Source: Phenylobacterium sp. (GTDB lineage: Bacteria > Pseudomonadota > Alphaproteobacteria > Caulobacterales > Caulobacteraceae). From it: a stretch of 40,160 bases of DNA. The stretch lies in the NCBI RefSeq assembly GCF_030693625.1, contig NZ_JAUYAF010000021.1, positions 1-40,160 on the forward strand, read 5' to 3'. Below the pieces are notes generated by a model. That model was not told the origin of the DNA. It saw only the letters and a list, made by a program, of their open reading frames with translations, and searched no databases. The position numbers and the translations under genes were made by a program. Shown in pieces: positions 25,322-33,838 of the stretch (the stretch's first letter is position 1; every line of letters starts with the position of its first letter).

Positions 25322-26433
25322 GGTCGAGCTCCTTCAGACACCAGGAAATCGCGCACGGCCTGGGCGCTCACGTCCTTGGCGACGAAGGTGTCACCGAGCG
25401 CGCGGGCCAGGATGAAGGTCAGCTTGCCGCCCTGGGCCTTCTTGTCCTGGCCCATGTGGCGGACCAGGGCTTCGGCTGCGAAGGGGGTTTTCGCCACGGC
25501 GTCCATTCGGGTGGGAAGGCCGGCGGCGGCGATGGCGGCCTCGGCGCGCACCGCGTCCTGAGTCGAGCAAAGGCCCTGTGAGGCGGAGAAGCGGAAGGCG
25601 ATGGCGCAGCCGGCGGCCACCGCCTCCCCGTGCAGCAGGGCCTCGCCGTAGCCGGTCTCGGCCTCCAGGGCGTGGCCAAAGGTGTGGCCGAGATTGAGCA
25701 GGGCGCGTCGACCCGCCTCCTTCTCGTCCTCGATGACGATCTCCGCCTTCATCTCCACCGAGCGCGCGACGGCATGGGAAAGGGCGGCGGGTTCGCGGGC
25801 GAGGACGGCGGCGGCGTTGGCCTCCAGCCACTCGAAGAAGGTGAAGTCGCCGAGCAGGCCGTACTTGATCACCTCGGCATAGCCCGCGCGCATGTCGCGG
25901 TCGGTGAGGGTGCCGAGTACGTCTAGGTCGGCCAGCACCAGACGCGGCTGATGGAAGGCGCCCACCAGGTTCTTTCCACGCGGTGTGTCGATGGCGGTCT
26001 TGCCGCCGACCGATGAGTCCACCTGGGCCAGCAGGGTGGTGGGGATCTGCACGAAGTCGATGCCGCGCTTGTAGATGGCCGCGGCGAAGCCGGCGAGGTC
26101 GCCCACCACGCCGCCGCCGAAGGCCACGATCAGGTCGCCACGGTCGAGCTCCAGGGCCAGCAGGCGGTCCGAAAGGTCGGCCAGGCCGTCGAAGCTCTTG
26201 GTCTGTTCGCCTGGCGGCACGACGATCGCCGGGCAGGTGATGCCAGCCCCCGTGAGCGACGCCGTCAGGCGGGCCCCGTGCAGGGCCCAGACGGTTTCAT
26301 CGCTGACGATGGCGACGCGCCGGTTTTTCAGGAAGGGCGCGATCCGGGTTCCCGCCTCGTCCAGCAGCCCCCGCCCGATCACCACCTCGTAGGAACGGTC
26401 GCCCAGGCCGACAGGGACGATGCGCGGGCTCAC
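25318..26433 (-). CDS. aroB: 3-dehydroquinate synthase
   Basis: 371 residues. It converts DAHP to 3-dehydroquinate, the second step of the shikimate pathway, using NAD+ and a divalent metal. The NAD/phosphate motif [11 protein letters not shown] spans about 106-116, and SVGGKTAID (141-149), [10 protein letters not shown] and the metal-binding [11 protein letters not shown] are intact. Length is normal. The gene overlaps aroK upstream (26430-26433) and corC downstream, so the second and fifth steps of the pathway are co-expressed. Confidence 0.97.
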   Translation of the reverse strand: MSPRIVPVGLGDRSYEVVIGRGLLDEAGTRIAPFLKNRRVAIVSDETVWALHGARLTASLTGAGITCPAIVVPPGEQTKSFDGLADLSDRLLALELDRGDLIVAFGGGVVGDLAGFAAAIYKRGIDFVQIPTTLLAQVDSSVGGKTAIDTPRGKNLVGAFHQPRLVLADLDVLGTLTDRDMRAGYAEVIKYGLLGDFTFFEWLEANAAAVLAREPAALSHAVARSVEMKAEIVIEDEKEAGRRALLNLGHTFGHALEAETGYGEALLHGEAVAAGCAIAFRFSASQGLCSTQDAVRAEAAIAAAGLPTRMDAVAKTPFAAEALVRHMGQDKKAQGGKLTFILARALGDTFVAKDVSAQAVRDFLVSEGARP

Positions 26434-26987
26434 TGGGGAGGTTCCTCGGTCTTGGCGAGATGGGCCAGAAGGGCCTGGATCACCTGGTCGACGGTGACGT
26501 GGTGGGCGGCGTCGCCGGTCTCCACCATGACGTCGGCCAGCTCATAGATGGGATAGCGCAGGGCCGCCTGCTCCTTCAGCACGTCCATCGGATCGCGGCC
26601 GGTGATGAGCGGGCGGTTGTCCTTGCGCGACACCCGCCGGGCCAGGACTTCAAGGTCGGCCTTCAGCCAGACCGAGAGCGAGCGCGCCTTGATCAGGGCG
26701 CGGGTCTCGTCGTTCATGAAGGCCCCGCCGCCGGTGGCCAGCACGTGGGGCGGCTCGTCCAGCAGCCGCGCGATCACCCGACGCTCGCCCTCGCGGAAGG
26801 CGGGCTCCCCCAGATCGGCGAAGATGTCAGGGATTGAGCGGCCCGCGGCGGCCTCCACCTCGGTGTCGGCGTCGCGGAACGGCAGCTCCAGAGCGTTGGC
26901 CAGACGGCGGCCCACGCTGGATTTGCCGACCCCCATCAGGCCGACGAGGGTGATGGTGCGGGCGCGTAGCGGTTTGTAACGGTCCAT
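26430..26987 (-). CDS. aroK: Shikimate kinase
   Basis: 185 residues. It phosphorylates shikimate at the 3-hydroxyl with ATP. The P-loop GLMGVGKSS starts at G16, the Mg/shikimate region is FRDADTEVE (D39, D41), the AFREGER motif gives the substrate arginine, and ATGGGAFM holds the GGG of the shikimate site. The lid arginine lies in DNRPLI. It is the first gene of the aroK-aroB-corC operon; the 68 bases to the divergent gene at 27056 should contain its promoter. Confidence 0.96.
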   Translation of the reverse strand: MDRYKPLRARTITLVGLMGVGKSSVGRRLANALELPFRDADTEVEAAAGRSIPDIFADLGEPAFREGERRVIARLLDEPPHVLATGGGAFMNDETRALIKARSLSVWLKADLEVLARRVSRKDNRPLITGRDPMDVLKEQAALRYPIYELADVMVETGDAAHHVTVDQVIQALLAHLAKTEEPPQ

Positions 26988-27055
26988 GAACGGCGCAGGT
27001 CTACATCAGGGCGACCCCCCGCGCCAATGCCCGCGCTGTGAGTTAGGATAAGACC

Positions 27056-28366
27056 ATGTCCGGTCGAAGCACTTCCCTGGCGGTCCTGACCGCCCTCGCC
27101 CTCTCCACACCCGCCCTCGCGCAGGAGGTCCAGGTCGCGCCCCTGGCGGCGCCCGACTTTTTCTCGACGGGGGCGCGGGAGACCGGCCTGACCGCGGAAC
27201 TCTGGCGCGGCGCCTCGGGGCAGACGGCCCGCACGGTGCTGCCGCTGCTGGCCGCCAAGCCGCTTTCCCCAGCGGCTCAGGCCTTGACGCGCCGCGTCCT
27301 GGCCACGGGCGGCTCGGGCCCGGAAGGCGCGGGGCAGGACGCCGGCGTGGCGGGGGCTCGCATCAGCGCCCTGATCGCCCAGGGGGGCGTGAAGGACGCC
27401 GCCGCCATCCTTTCGCGCACCGCGGGTCTGGAACAGAACCCGGTCCTGGCCCAGGCCGGCGCCGAAGCGGCCCTGCTGTCTGGCGACGCCGAGGGCGCCT
27501 GCGCGATCTCCGACCGCCTCGTGGCGGGGCGCGAAGAGGTCTACTGGCTCCGCCTTCGCGCCTATTGCCAGCTCAAGTCCGGGAACTCCGGCGCCGCCCA
27601 GCTCACCTTCGACCTGGCCCAGGCCCAGAGCCGCGACCCGGTCTATGGCCGGCTGATGGGCGCCAAGCTGGCCGGCGCTGGCGATCCAGGCGAACCCTCC
27701 CTGCGCAACGGCCTCGACTACGCCCTGACCCGGGACCTGGGTCTTGCGGTGACCGGCCCGTCCGCGCCCGCCGTCGCCGCGGCCCTGGCCGCCAGTCCCT
27801 CGGGCTCGGCGACCTGGACCATCGAAGGCGGCCCTGGGCCGGTAAAGGCCGCCATGGCGGCGCTGGCCGGCGGCGACCTCGGAACAGCCCAGACCCTGCG
27901 CGCCAGCCTCACCTCCGACACCATTCCCGGCGCCACCATCACAGATCTCGCCCTGCTGGACGCCCTGCTGGCCGCCGCCTCCGGCAGGGCCGATCCCCAG
28001 ACGCTCGACCGCCTGATCGAGCGCGGCGCGACCGCAGACGCCAAGACCCGGATCCGCGCGCAGCAGGGGGCGCTGATCCTGGCGGCGCTTGGCGGTTCGA
28101 TGAGCCCCCAGGCCCGCGGCCAGTTCGCGGGCTTCACGGCGGGCGAGACCAAGGCGCCCGCCGCTCGCGCCTTCGCCCTCGACGCCGCCGGGGTGGAAAA
28201 GCTCCAGGGCGAGACCGCCTTGCTGGCCCTGTGGATTTCCGCCGACGCGGGAGCCGCCGGGCCCGCCGCCGGAGACCGGGCGAGGATCATTCGGGCGCTC
28301 AGGGCCGCCGGTCTTGAGGACGACGCCCGCGCCTTCGCTGTCGAAGGCCTGCTGGGGCTCCGATGA
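27056..28366 (+). CDS. Exported alanine-rich helical protein, TPR-like
   Basis: 436 residues. A Sec signal peptide is clear (SLAVLTALALSTPALAQ, cleavage near residue 22-23). The mature protein is Ala/Gly/Leu-rich and built of helix pairs such as QNPVLAQAGAEAALLSGDAEGAC and EEVYWLRLRAYCQLKSGNSG, given by their key ends; this is a TPR or Sel1-like solenoid. I recall similar proteins next to xerD or aroK in other alphaproteobacteria but know no function. C155-area and the YC cysteine may form a disulfide in the periplasm. It overlaps xerD by ATGA (28363-28366), which makes co-translation with a cytoplasmic recombinase odd. Confidence 0.75.
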   Translation: MSGRSTSLAVLTALALSTPALAQEVQVAPLAAPDFFSTGARETGLTAELWRGASGQTARTVLPLLAAKPLSPAAQALTRRVLATGGSGPEGAGQDAGVAGARISALIAQGGVKDAAAILSRTAGLEQNPVLAQAGAEAALLSGDAEGACAISDRLVAGREEVYWLRLRAYCQLKSGNSGAAQLTFDLAQAQSRDPVYGRLMGAKLAGAGDPGEPSLRNGLDYALTRDLGLAVTGPSAPAVAAALAASPSGSATWTIEGGPGPVKAAMAALAGGDLGTAQTLRASLTSDTIPGATITDLALLDALLAAASGRADPQTLDRLIERGATADAKTRIRAQQGALILAALGGSMSPQARGQFAGFTAGETKAPAARAFALDAAGVEKLQGETALLALWISADAGAAGPAAGDRARIIRALRAAGLEDDARAFAVEGLLGLR

Positions 28367-29277
28367 GCGCCTCGTCGGGTTGGGCCGAGGCCTTCCTCGA
28401 GATGATGGCTGTCGAGCGAGCGGCGGCCAAGAACACCATCACCGCCTATGGCAAGGACCTGGCCGACGCTTCCGGCTATCTGGCCGGCCGGGGCCGGGAC
28501 CTGGGCGACGCCAGCGCCGAGGATATCGAGGCCTATTTCGCGGCCCTGGGCGCGCGCGGCCTGTCGCCCGCCACCGCCTCGCGCCGCCGCGCCGCCGTCC
28601 GCCAGTTCTACCGGTTCGTGCTGGGCGAGGGCTGGCGCGCGGATGACCCTTCCCGCCGGGTGGACGCCCCCAAGCGCGGCCGGCCCTTGCCCAAGGTGCT
28701 GAGCCGCGACGAGGTGGACGCCATCATCGCTGCGGCCTCGGCCAAGGACGGTGCCCAGGGATTGCGGATCGGCTGCGTGGTGGAGCTGATCTACGCCTCG
28801 GGCCTGCGGATCTCCGAGCTGACGGCCCTGCCGCTGGCCGCGCTGGCCCGCGATCCAGCCTATCTGATGGTCACCGGCAAGGGTGGCAAGGATCGCCTCG
28901 CGCCGCTGAACAACGCCGCGCGGACAGCGGTGAAGGCCTATCTGGAGGTCCGAAAAACCTTCCTGCCCAAGGGAGACCTCGCCAATCCCTGGCTGTTCCC
29001 GTCCCGCGGCAAGGCCGGCCGCATGACCCCGCGACGGTTCGCCCAGCTGCTGGACGAGGCCGCCGCTGACGCCGGGATCGATCCCGCGCGCGTCAGCCCC
29101 CACGTGCTGCGGCACGCCTTCGCCACCCACCTGCTGGAGGGCGGCGCTGATCTGCGGGTGGTGCAGAAACTGCTGGGCCACGCCGACATCGCCACCACCC
29201 AGATCTACACCCACGTGGCCGGAGATCGCCTGGCCCAGGTGGTCGCCAGCAAGCACCCGCTGTCCCGCAAGAGCTGA
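28363..29277 (+). CDS. xerD: Tyrosine recombinase XerD
   Basis: 304 residues. The catalytic set lines up with E. coli XerD: R149 (SGLRISEL), K173 (GKGGKDR), H247 and R250 (HVLRHAFATHLL), H273 (LGHADI) and nucleophile Y282 (IYTHV). The N-terminal SAM-like core-binding domain spans 5-90. The family resolves chromosome dimers with XerC at dif under FtsK control. No dif-like site was seen and no prophage or integron context exists here, so this is a housekeeping recombinase. XerC assignment cannot be fully excluded by motifs; the length and the RHAFATHLLEGGADLR region favour XerD. Confidence 0.95.
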   Translation: MSASSGWAEAFLEMMAVERAAAKNTITAYGKDLADASGYLAGRGRDLGDASAEDIEAYFAALGARGLSPATASRRRAAVRQFYRFVLGEGWRADDPSRRVDAPKRGRPLPKVLSRDEVDAIIAAASAKDGAQGLRIGCVVELIYASGLRISELTALPLAALARDPAYLMVTGKGGKDRLAPLNNAARTAVKAYLEVRKTFLPKGDLANPWLFPSRGKAGRMTPRRFAQLLDEAAADAGIDPARVSPHVLRHAFATHLLEGGADLRVVQKLLGHADIATTQIYTHVAGDRLAQVVASKHPLSRKS

Positions 29278-29293
29278 GCCGGGAACGAGAAAG

Positions 29294-29320
29294 GCCGCCC
29301 GCGTGAGCGGACGGCTTCCT
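29294..29320 (+). terminator. Possible terminator after xerD
   Basis: GCCGCCCGC (29294-29302) pairs with GCGGACGGC (29307-29315) with one mismatch around a GTGA loop. The following tract is only TTCCTC, so termination efficiency is doubtful. It lies between convergent genes. Confidence 0.5.
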
Positions 29321-29344
29321 CAGGACCTCAGATCAGGCTGGGGG

Positions 29345-30079
29345 TCAGCCGGTGATCCGATAGCGGCCCTGGCGGTCGGGGCAGACGCGGACGTAGCGCA
29401 CTTCATTCCCGTAATCGTCCGTCGGCGCCAGGGCCAGGCGGCAGCGCTGACGGTTGTAGTAGCTGTAGTCGTACTGGCCGGTGCGCTGACCGCGGTCATA
29501 GCGGCTCTCGCGATAGGGCTTGGTCTCGGCGTAGTTGTAGTAATAGCCGGCCTGATCGCACTTGGACTTGCCGGCCTGCTTGCCGATGCTGGCGCCCAGG
29601 GCGCCGCCGACGACGGCGCCGAGCACCGCGCCCTCGGTCCGGGCATTGCGCGCGGCGATGTTGGAGCCAAGGGCCGCGCCGGCAAGGGCGCCGATCAGGC
29701 CGCCGGCCACCTGGTTGTTGTTGTTTTTATAGGGCCCGCAGGGGTCGGCATAGCCGGAGCCGGCATAGGTGGTGTCGCGGCCATAGCGGTTAGCGTCGGT
29801 CGAACCCCAGGCCGGGGCCGGGCCGTAGCTGCGGGCGTAGGCGCCGTAGCCGTAGCGCGCATCATAGCGGGCGCGGTCGCGCTCGTAGCGGTCGCGTCGG
29901 GCGTCATAGTCGGCGCGGGCGCGTTCGTAGTCGGCCAGCTTCGCCTGATAGTCGGCCTGCTCCTGCTCGTAGCTGCGCATGTCGCGCTGGTATTGCTGAG
30001 TCGGTTGATACTGGGCGAAGGCGGGGGCGGCCGTGGCCAGCATCGCCGTCGCCACCAAGGCGGTCTTAAGCGTCTTCAT
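29345..30079 (-). CDS. Envelope protein with glycine-zipper domain and Tyr/Arg-rich region
   Basis: 244 residues. A Sec signal peptide (ATAAPAFAQ) is followed by a Tyr/Arg/Asp/Gln-rich heptad-like segment (about 25-110) in which Y, R and D recur, for example DYERARADYDARRDRYERD. A glycine-zipper region of the 17-kDa surface antigen type (about 127-175) follows, with GGLIGALAGAALGSNIA and GAVLGAVVGGALGASIG. Such zippers form membrane-associated helical pairs. The C-terminal part has Cys residues (CDQAGYY, QRCRLAL, RVCPDRQ). The outer membrane or periplasm is the likely site. No lipobox is present. It is a single gene, convergent with xerD. Function unknown; stress-related envelope role is inference. 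Confidence 0.85.
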   Translation of the reverse strand: MKTLKTALVATAMLATAAPAFAQYQPTQQYQRDMRSYEQEQADYQAKLADYERARADYDARRDRYERDRARYDARYGYGAYARSYGPAPAWGSTDANRYGRDTTYAGSGYADPCGPYKNNNNQVAGGLIGALAGAALGSNIAARNARTEGAVLGAVVGGALGASIGKQAGKSKCDQAGYYYNYAETKPYRESRYDRGQRTGQYDYSYYNRQRCRLALAPTDDYGNEVRYVRVCPDRQGRYRITG

Positions 30080-30190
30080 GGTGAGTTCTCCTGGAACTAA
30101 CGACGGACCGATCCCGTCCGGGCGGTCTCGTGAACAATGGGGTCCTTGCGACCTCGGAGAACCTAACGTGGAGCTTGGACCGGGGTTGCA

Positions 30191-30203
30191 CGAACATTGT
30201 TCG
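30191..30203. promoter_or_regulatory. CGAACA-T-TGTTCG palindrome
   Basis: A perfect 13-base palindrome lies about 112 bases upstream of the glycine-zipper gene, next to the end of the ATP-grasp-like gene. The half-site GAACAAT also occurs at 30132-30138 on the plus strand. It resembles but does not match the alphaproteobacterial LexA box (GTTC-N7-GTTC). Its role is unknown. Confidence 0.2.
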
Positions 30204-30210
30204 ATTGCGC

Positions 30211-31188
30211 TCAGCCCTTGCGCGGGTCGGCTTTCAGCAACGCGATCAGCGCCTTGGCCAGGGCGTCGGTGGACTTCAGCTTGTCTCTCAAGCTCAAGGC
30301 GATCACCGGCCCCACATCGGTCTTGTTGACGTCGACGATGTAGATGCGGCCGCTGGGCTGGTCGCGCAGGATGTCCAGTCCGCCCCAGTCCAGGCCCATG
30401 CGCGCGGCGAAGGCCGCGATCAAGGCCAACTCCTCGGCGCTGTATATCTCCGCGGGATCGACGCGGGTGACCGCGAGATTGTGGATGGAAAAACGATTGT
30501 CCGCCGGCTTGCGCTTGATCCAGACGACGACGGGCTTGCCGCCGACGCAGGGGGTTCGCAGGTCGTGGATGAAGGGCCCCACGGCGGTGTCCACCAGCCG
30601 CTGGTAGGTCTTGCCGGGCAGGCGTGGATGCGGGCAGGCGATGATGCGTCCGTCATGCACGCCATTCAGCTCGCCCTTCTCGACCGCGTCCCCGACGTAG
30701 ATCTCGGGGTCGATGGCCAGGGGATAGCCGAACACCTCCTCGAACACGGCGGCGACGTGGCTCTTGGAGACGTCCAGACAGGTGAAGTTGAAAGCCCGCT
30801 CGTGGGTGGGCAGGGCGCGCTGGCCCCAGGTGGCGTCCTCGAAGCAGAAACAGGCGTCGGCTTCCTTGGGCGTCTTGGCCATGCGGCAACCGCTCCAGGC
30901 CATGGCCGCCCAGATCAGATACCACGGCCGCGGCCGGTCCGGCGTTAACCAGATGGCCGGGCCCGGCCCCCGCGTGGCCGCCAGAGCCCAGGATCTGGCC
31001 CGGACAAGGATGTGATAGCCGAACCAGATGAGGCATTCGCCGATCAGGGTGGCGTCGAGGCGGATCTGAGTCCCGGTCTTGTGGACCGTGAGGCCGCCAT
31101 CATGGAACTCGAAGTCTGTGAGCCAACCGCCCCCTGGGGGAAGGCCAGGCAGGAACCCGTCCGGCGCTGGGGTGTGCAGTTCGCTCAT
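30211..31188 (-). CDS. Uncharacterised protein with ATP-grasp-like C-terminus
   Basis: 325 residues; I do not recognise a named family. The C-terminal third contains LDWGGLDILRDQPSGRIY followed by IVDVNKTDVGP, which has the strand-turn-strand pattern of the ATP-grasp Mg site (usually D/E ... E-x-N; here D-x-N). Earlier VVVWIKRKPADNRFS and HNLAVTRVDPAEIYSAEE fit the ATP-grasp lid and base. The N-terminal half (1-130) is unusual: YLIWAAMAWSGCRM and CFCFEDATW, with several aromatic residues and no signal peptide. It could be a sugar or peptide ligase-like enzyme or a pseudo-enzyme. It is the last of three minus-strand genes with the methyltransferase and SRPBCC protein. Confidence 0.7.
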   Translation of the reverse strand: MSELHTPAPDGFLPGLPPGGGWLTDFEFHDGGLTVHKTGTQIRLDATLIGECLIWFGYHILVRARSWALAATRGPGPAIWLTPDRPRPWYLIWAAMAWSGCRMAKTPKEADACFCFEDATWGQRALPTHERAFNFTCLDVSKSHVAAVFEEVFGYPLAIDPEIYVGDAVEKGELNGVHDGRIIACPHPRLPGKTYQRLVDTAVGPFIHDLRTPCVGGKPVVVWIKRKPADNRFSIHNLAVTRVDPAEIYSAEELALIAAFAARMGLDWGGLDILRDQPSGRIYIVDVNKTDVGPVIALSLRDKLKSTDALAKALIALLKADPRKG

Positions 31189-31249
31189 GGACGCCTCAGG
31201 GCCTGAAGGAAACCGGGCGATCCCAGAGTGAACCCGTCTGCCGCCATGC

Positions 31250-32185
31250 TCAAGCTGGTAGAGCGCTTCCAGGCTTCTCCAGTACGGCGCCGACGGCCGC
31301 GATGCGGTCGACGCGCCGGTACGCCGGGTGCATCAGCGTGGACCCGAAGACGTCGGGGTCGATCTCGCGGTAGCGCAGCTGGGCGCCTCTTCCGGAGGCG
31401 ATGGCTTCCAGCTCCGCCTTCAGCCGGTCGCGCCCGTCGACGATGGCGCTGCCGGTGTAGAGCAGCAGCCGCCCTCCCGCCGGCAGCCGGTCCATGGCGG
31501 CCTTGGCCCAGTCCAGCGACAGCCGCGCGCCAAGCAGATCGCCGCCGTCGCGATAGGTGCGGCCGCCCGAGCCCAGGATGTAGGGCGGATTGGCGATGGC
31601 CACGTCCATGGCCCCGGTGACCTTGGAAAGCCCGTTGCTCTCGATGACCTCCACGCTGACCACGGCGGCGGCGGCGTTGATTCGCGCCAGACGAAGGGCC
31701 GCAGGATTGATGTCGGCCAGCACGATGGCGGCCTGGGGACAGACTCGCGCCGCCACGATCCCGCCGACCCCGGAGCCCGCGCCAATATCGACGATCCGGT
31801 TGGCGTGTCCCAATTCCTGACGGACGAAGTCGGCGTAGCGGTAGCTGTCGGGCCCGAAGAACACCGCGTCCCTCGCCCTGGGCGGATAGGCCGAGTGGAG
31901 GAAGAGGTCTTCACCGAGGCTGGAGACCCGCAGGGCGCTGGAGAGACGCCGCCCGCGCTCGACCAGGATTCCGGCCTCGCGCATCAGGGCGAGGATTTCC
32001 ACCTCCAGGTCGCCGTCGCGGAATGGCCGGCTCCACCCGAAGATGTCCCGCAGGGTGTGGCGTGTTCCCTGGAACAGCCGCCAGGACACCAGCCGGTGGG
32101 TGTCGTTGGTGGGGGTGACGAACTGGTAGTCCCGGGCCTTCAGCGCCGCCAACAGGGCGACCAGGGCTTCGTCTTCACCGGTCAT
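31250..32185 (-). CDS. Class I SAM-dependent methyltransferase with NPPY motif
   Basis: 311 residues. SAM-binding motif I is IVDIGAGSGVGG (131-142), motif II ends in LADIN (156-160), and the catalytic NPPY is at 199-202. This is the motif of PrmC/HemK-type glutamine N5-methyltransferases and of N6-adenine and other N-methyltransferases. The helical N-terminal 115 residues resemble the PrmC helper domain only loosely and read more like the small class of 'methyltransferase small domain' proteins, with the YRYADF recognition stretch at 115-120. True prmC is usually next to prfA, which is absent, so the target is uncertain. It overlaps the stop of the SRPBCC gene (ATGA, 32182-32185). Confidence 0.85.
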   Translation of the reverse strand: MTGEDEALVALLAALKARDYQFVTPTNDTHRLVSWRLFQGTRHTLRDIFGWSRPFRDGDLEVEILALMREAGILVERGRRLSSALRVSSLGEDLFLHSAYPPRARDAVFFGPDSYRYADFVRQELGHANRIVDIGAGSGVGGIVAARVCPQAAIVLADINPAALRLARINAAAAVVSVEVIESNGLSKVTGAMDVAIANPPYILGSGGRTYRDGGDLLGARLSLDWAKAAMDRLPAGGRLLLYTGSAIVDGRDRLKAELEAIASGRGAQLRYREIDPDVFGSTLMHPAYRRVDRIAAVGAVLEKPGSALPA

Positions 32186-32736
32186 GAGCGTTGCGCCTGG
32201 GCGAGCGCTTCCTTGCGCAGGGCGCGCATGGAGGCGGGCATGCCTTTGGCCACCGCCCCGCGCACCAGGCTCGCGGGGACGGGCGCATCGACAGCCACGT
32301 GCAGTTCATAGGTCACGTGGGTCCCACCGGGTATGGCGGTGAGCCGCCATTCGCCGTCGGAGCGCTTCCAGTCGCCGCCGGTGCGGCGGAACGCCAGGCG
32401 GTGCGGCGGCTCCAGGGTGGTGCGGAACACGTTTCGCATCACCGGCTTGAACGCGTTGCCCTCCAGCCGGTGCTCGCGGACGTCCCACTTGCCGGCCGGG
32501 TCGCGCTCCAGGGTCTTGCAACTGAGTAGCTTGGGCATGTAGCGCGCGGCGTTGGCGCAGTCGCTCAACACCTTCCAGACCACGGCGGGCGGGGCGGCGA
32601 TGTCCATGGCCGCGCGTATCACACCGGCCGATCCGCCCTCCGCCTGCGCCGAGACGGTGGGGGCGGCTTCGAATCGCCCGGCGGCGAAAGAAGGGCCTGC
32701 GAGGGCGACAAGTGCGAGGACGAGGACAGGCTTCAT
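32182..32736 (-). CDS. Exported SRPBCC (START-like) protein
   Basis: 184 residues. A Sec signal peptide (MKPVLVLALVALAGPSFAA) is followed by a SRPBCC/polyketide-cyclase fold with IAAPPAVVWKVLSDCANAAR and YMPKLLSCKTLERD, DVREHRLEG, then FRRTGGDWKRSDGEWRLT and THVTYELHVAVDAPVPASLVR. The fold has a deep hydrophobic cavity for lipids or aromatics; binding, not catalysis, is the usual role. Two cysteines (DC near 62 and SC near 74) could form a disulfide. It leads the three-gene unit with the methyltransferase and ATP-grasp-like protein. Its periplasmic site differs from the predicted cytoplasmic partners. Confidence 0.85.
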   Translation of the reverse strand: MKPVLVLALVALAGPSFAAGRFEAAPTVSAQAEGGSAGVIRAAMDIAAPPAVVWKVLSDCANAARYMPKLLSCKTLERDPAGKWDVREHRLEGNAFKPVMRNVFRTTLEPPHRLAFRRTGGDWKRSDGEWRLTAIPGGTHVTYELHVAVDAPVPASLVRGAVAKGMPASMRALRKEALAQAQRS

Positions 32737-32875
32737 GCTCGGTGAGGTCCCGACGGATGATTTCGTTCCCGACAGATAGCTAAGCCACGGAACTGGCGCG
32801 ACGCCACGTACTTGTTAGGCTGCGGGTTCCCGCCTAGTTTCCGGCGCTTCCGCCAACGGAAGGAAGAGTCCCCGC

Positions 32876-33838
32876 ATGGTCGCGCACTATCTCGAGTTCG
32901 AGCGTCCCATCGCCGACCTCGAAGCCAAGATCGAGGAGCTCTCCAAGCTGTCGGAGACCACCGGGTCCGGGGCGATGGACGGTGAGATCGAGGTGCTGCG
33001 GACCCGCGCCCAGACCCTGCGCCGCGAGGCCTATTCCAAGCTCGACGCCTGGCAGAAAACCCTGGTGGCCCGACATCCGGACCGTCCCCATTTCGTGGAC
33101 TACTGCGCCGGACTGATCGATGAGTTCGTGGAGCTGCGCGGCGACCGCAAGTTCGCCGACGACCAGGCGATCATGGGCGGCCTGGGCCGCTTCCGCGGCC
33201 AGCCGGTGGTGGTCCTGGGCAACGAGAAGGGCCGCGACACCGTCACCCGCGTGAAGCACAATTTCGGCTACGCCCGGCCGGAGGGCTACCGCAAGGCCAT
33301 CCGCCTGTTGGAGATGGCCGAGCGCTTCCACCTGCCCGTGATCAGCTTCGTGGACACCGCGGCGGCCTATCCCGGCGTCGGCTCCGAGGAGCGCGGCGTC
33401 GCCGAAGCCATCGCGCGCGCCACTGAGAAATCCCTGATGCTGGCCGTGCCCATGGTGGCCGTGGTCACCGGCGAGGGCGGCTCCGGCGGCGCCATCGGCA
33501 CCGCCTGCGGCAACCGTGTCCTGATGCTCGAGCACGCCATCTACACCGTGATCCCGCCCGAGGGCGCCAACTCGATCCTGTGGCGCGGCGCGCGCACCGC
33601 CGAGGAAGCCGCCAAGGCCCTGAAGATCACCGCCCAGGACCTGATCGGCATGAAGATCGTCGACCGGATCATCGCAGAGCCCGCGGGCGGCGCGCACTCC
33701 GATCCCGAAGCCACCATCGCCTCGGTGGGCGACGCGGTGGAGGAGGAACTGGCGATCCTGACCAAGATGACCGCCCCGGAACTCAAGAAGCAGCGGGCCG
33801 AGCGCTTCTACGCCATCGGCCGGAGCGGCCTGCAATGA
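32876..33838 (+). CDS. accA: Acetyl-CoA carboxylase carboxyltransferase subunit alpha
   Basis: 320 residues, normal length. With AccD it transfers the carboxyl group from biotin to acetyl-CoA to form malonyl-CoA, the first step of fatty acid synthesis. The N-terminal helix (LEFERPIADLEAKIEEL), the HPDRPHFVDY stretch, EGYRKAIRLLEMAERF, VDTAAAYPGVGSEERG and the oxyanion motif GEGGSGGAIG are all typical. AGGAAGA (32861-32867) precedes the ATG by eight bases; a hairpin CTTCCG/CGGAAG (32847-32862) overlaps its first part. The gene overlaps the following LprI-like gene by ATGA (33835-33838). accD is not in the window. Confidence 0.97.
   Translation: MVAHYLEFERPIADLEAKIEELSKLSETTGSGAMDGEIEVLRTRAQTLRREAYSKLDAWQKTLVARHPDRPHFVDYCAGLIDEFVELRGDRKFADDQAIMGGLGRFRGQPVVVLGNEKGRDTVTRVKHNFGYARPEGYRKAIRLLEMAERFHLPVISFVDTAAAYPGVGSEERGVAEAIARATEKSLMLAVPMVAVVTGEGGSGGAIGTACGNRVLMLEHAIYTVIPPEGANSILWRGARTAEEAAKALKITAQDLIGMKIVDRIIAEPAGGAHSDPEATIASVGDAVEEELAILTKMTAPELKKQRAERFYAIGRSGLQ

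Noticed and set aside
27718..29256. 512-codon minus-strand frame opposite xerD and the exported protein
   Set aside because: Xer catalytic residues on the plus strand are complete; the antisense frame has no recognisable domain.
28363..29277. XerD as a phage or integron integrase
   Set aside because: Residue spacing matches XerD closely, there are no att repeats, cargo or phage genes, and the context is housekeeping.
30191..30203. Palindrome as a LexA/SOS box
   Set aside because: Spacing is GAAC-N3-GTTC, not the GTTC-N7-GTTC direct repeat or GAAC-N4-GTTC expected, and the neighbours are not repair genes.
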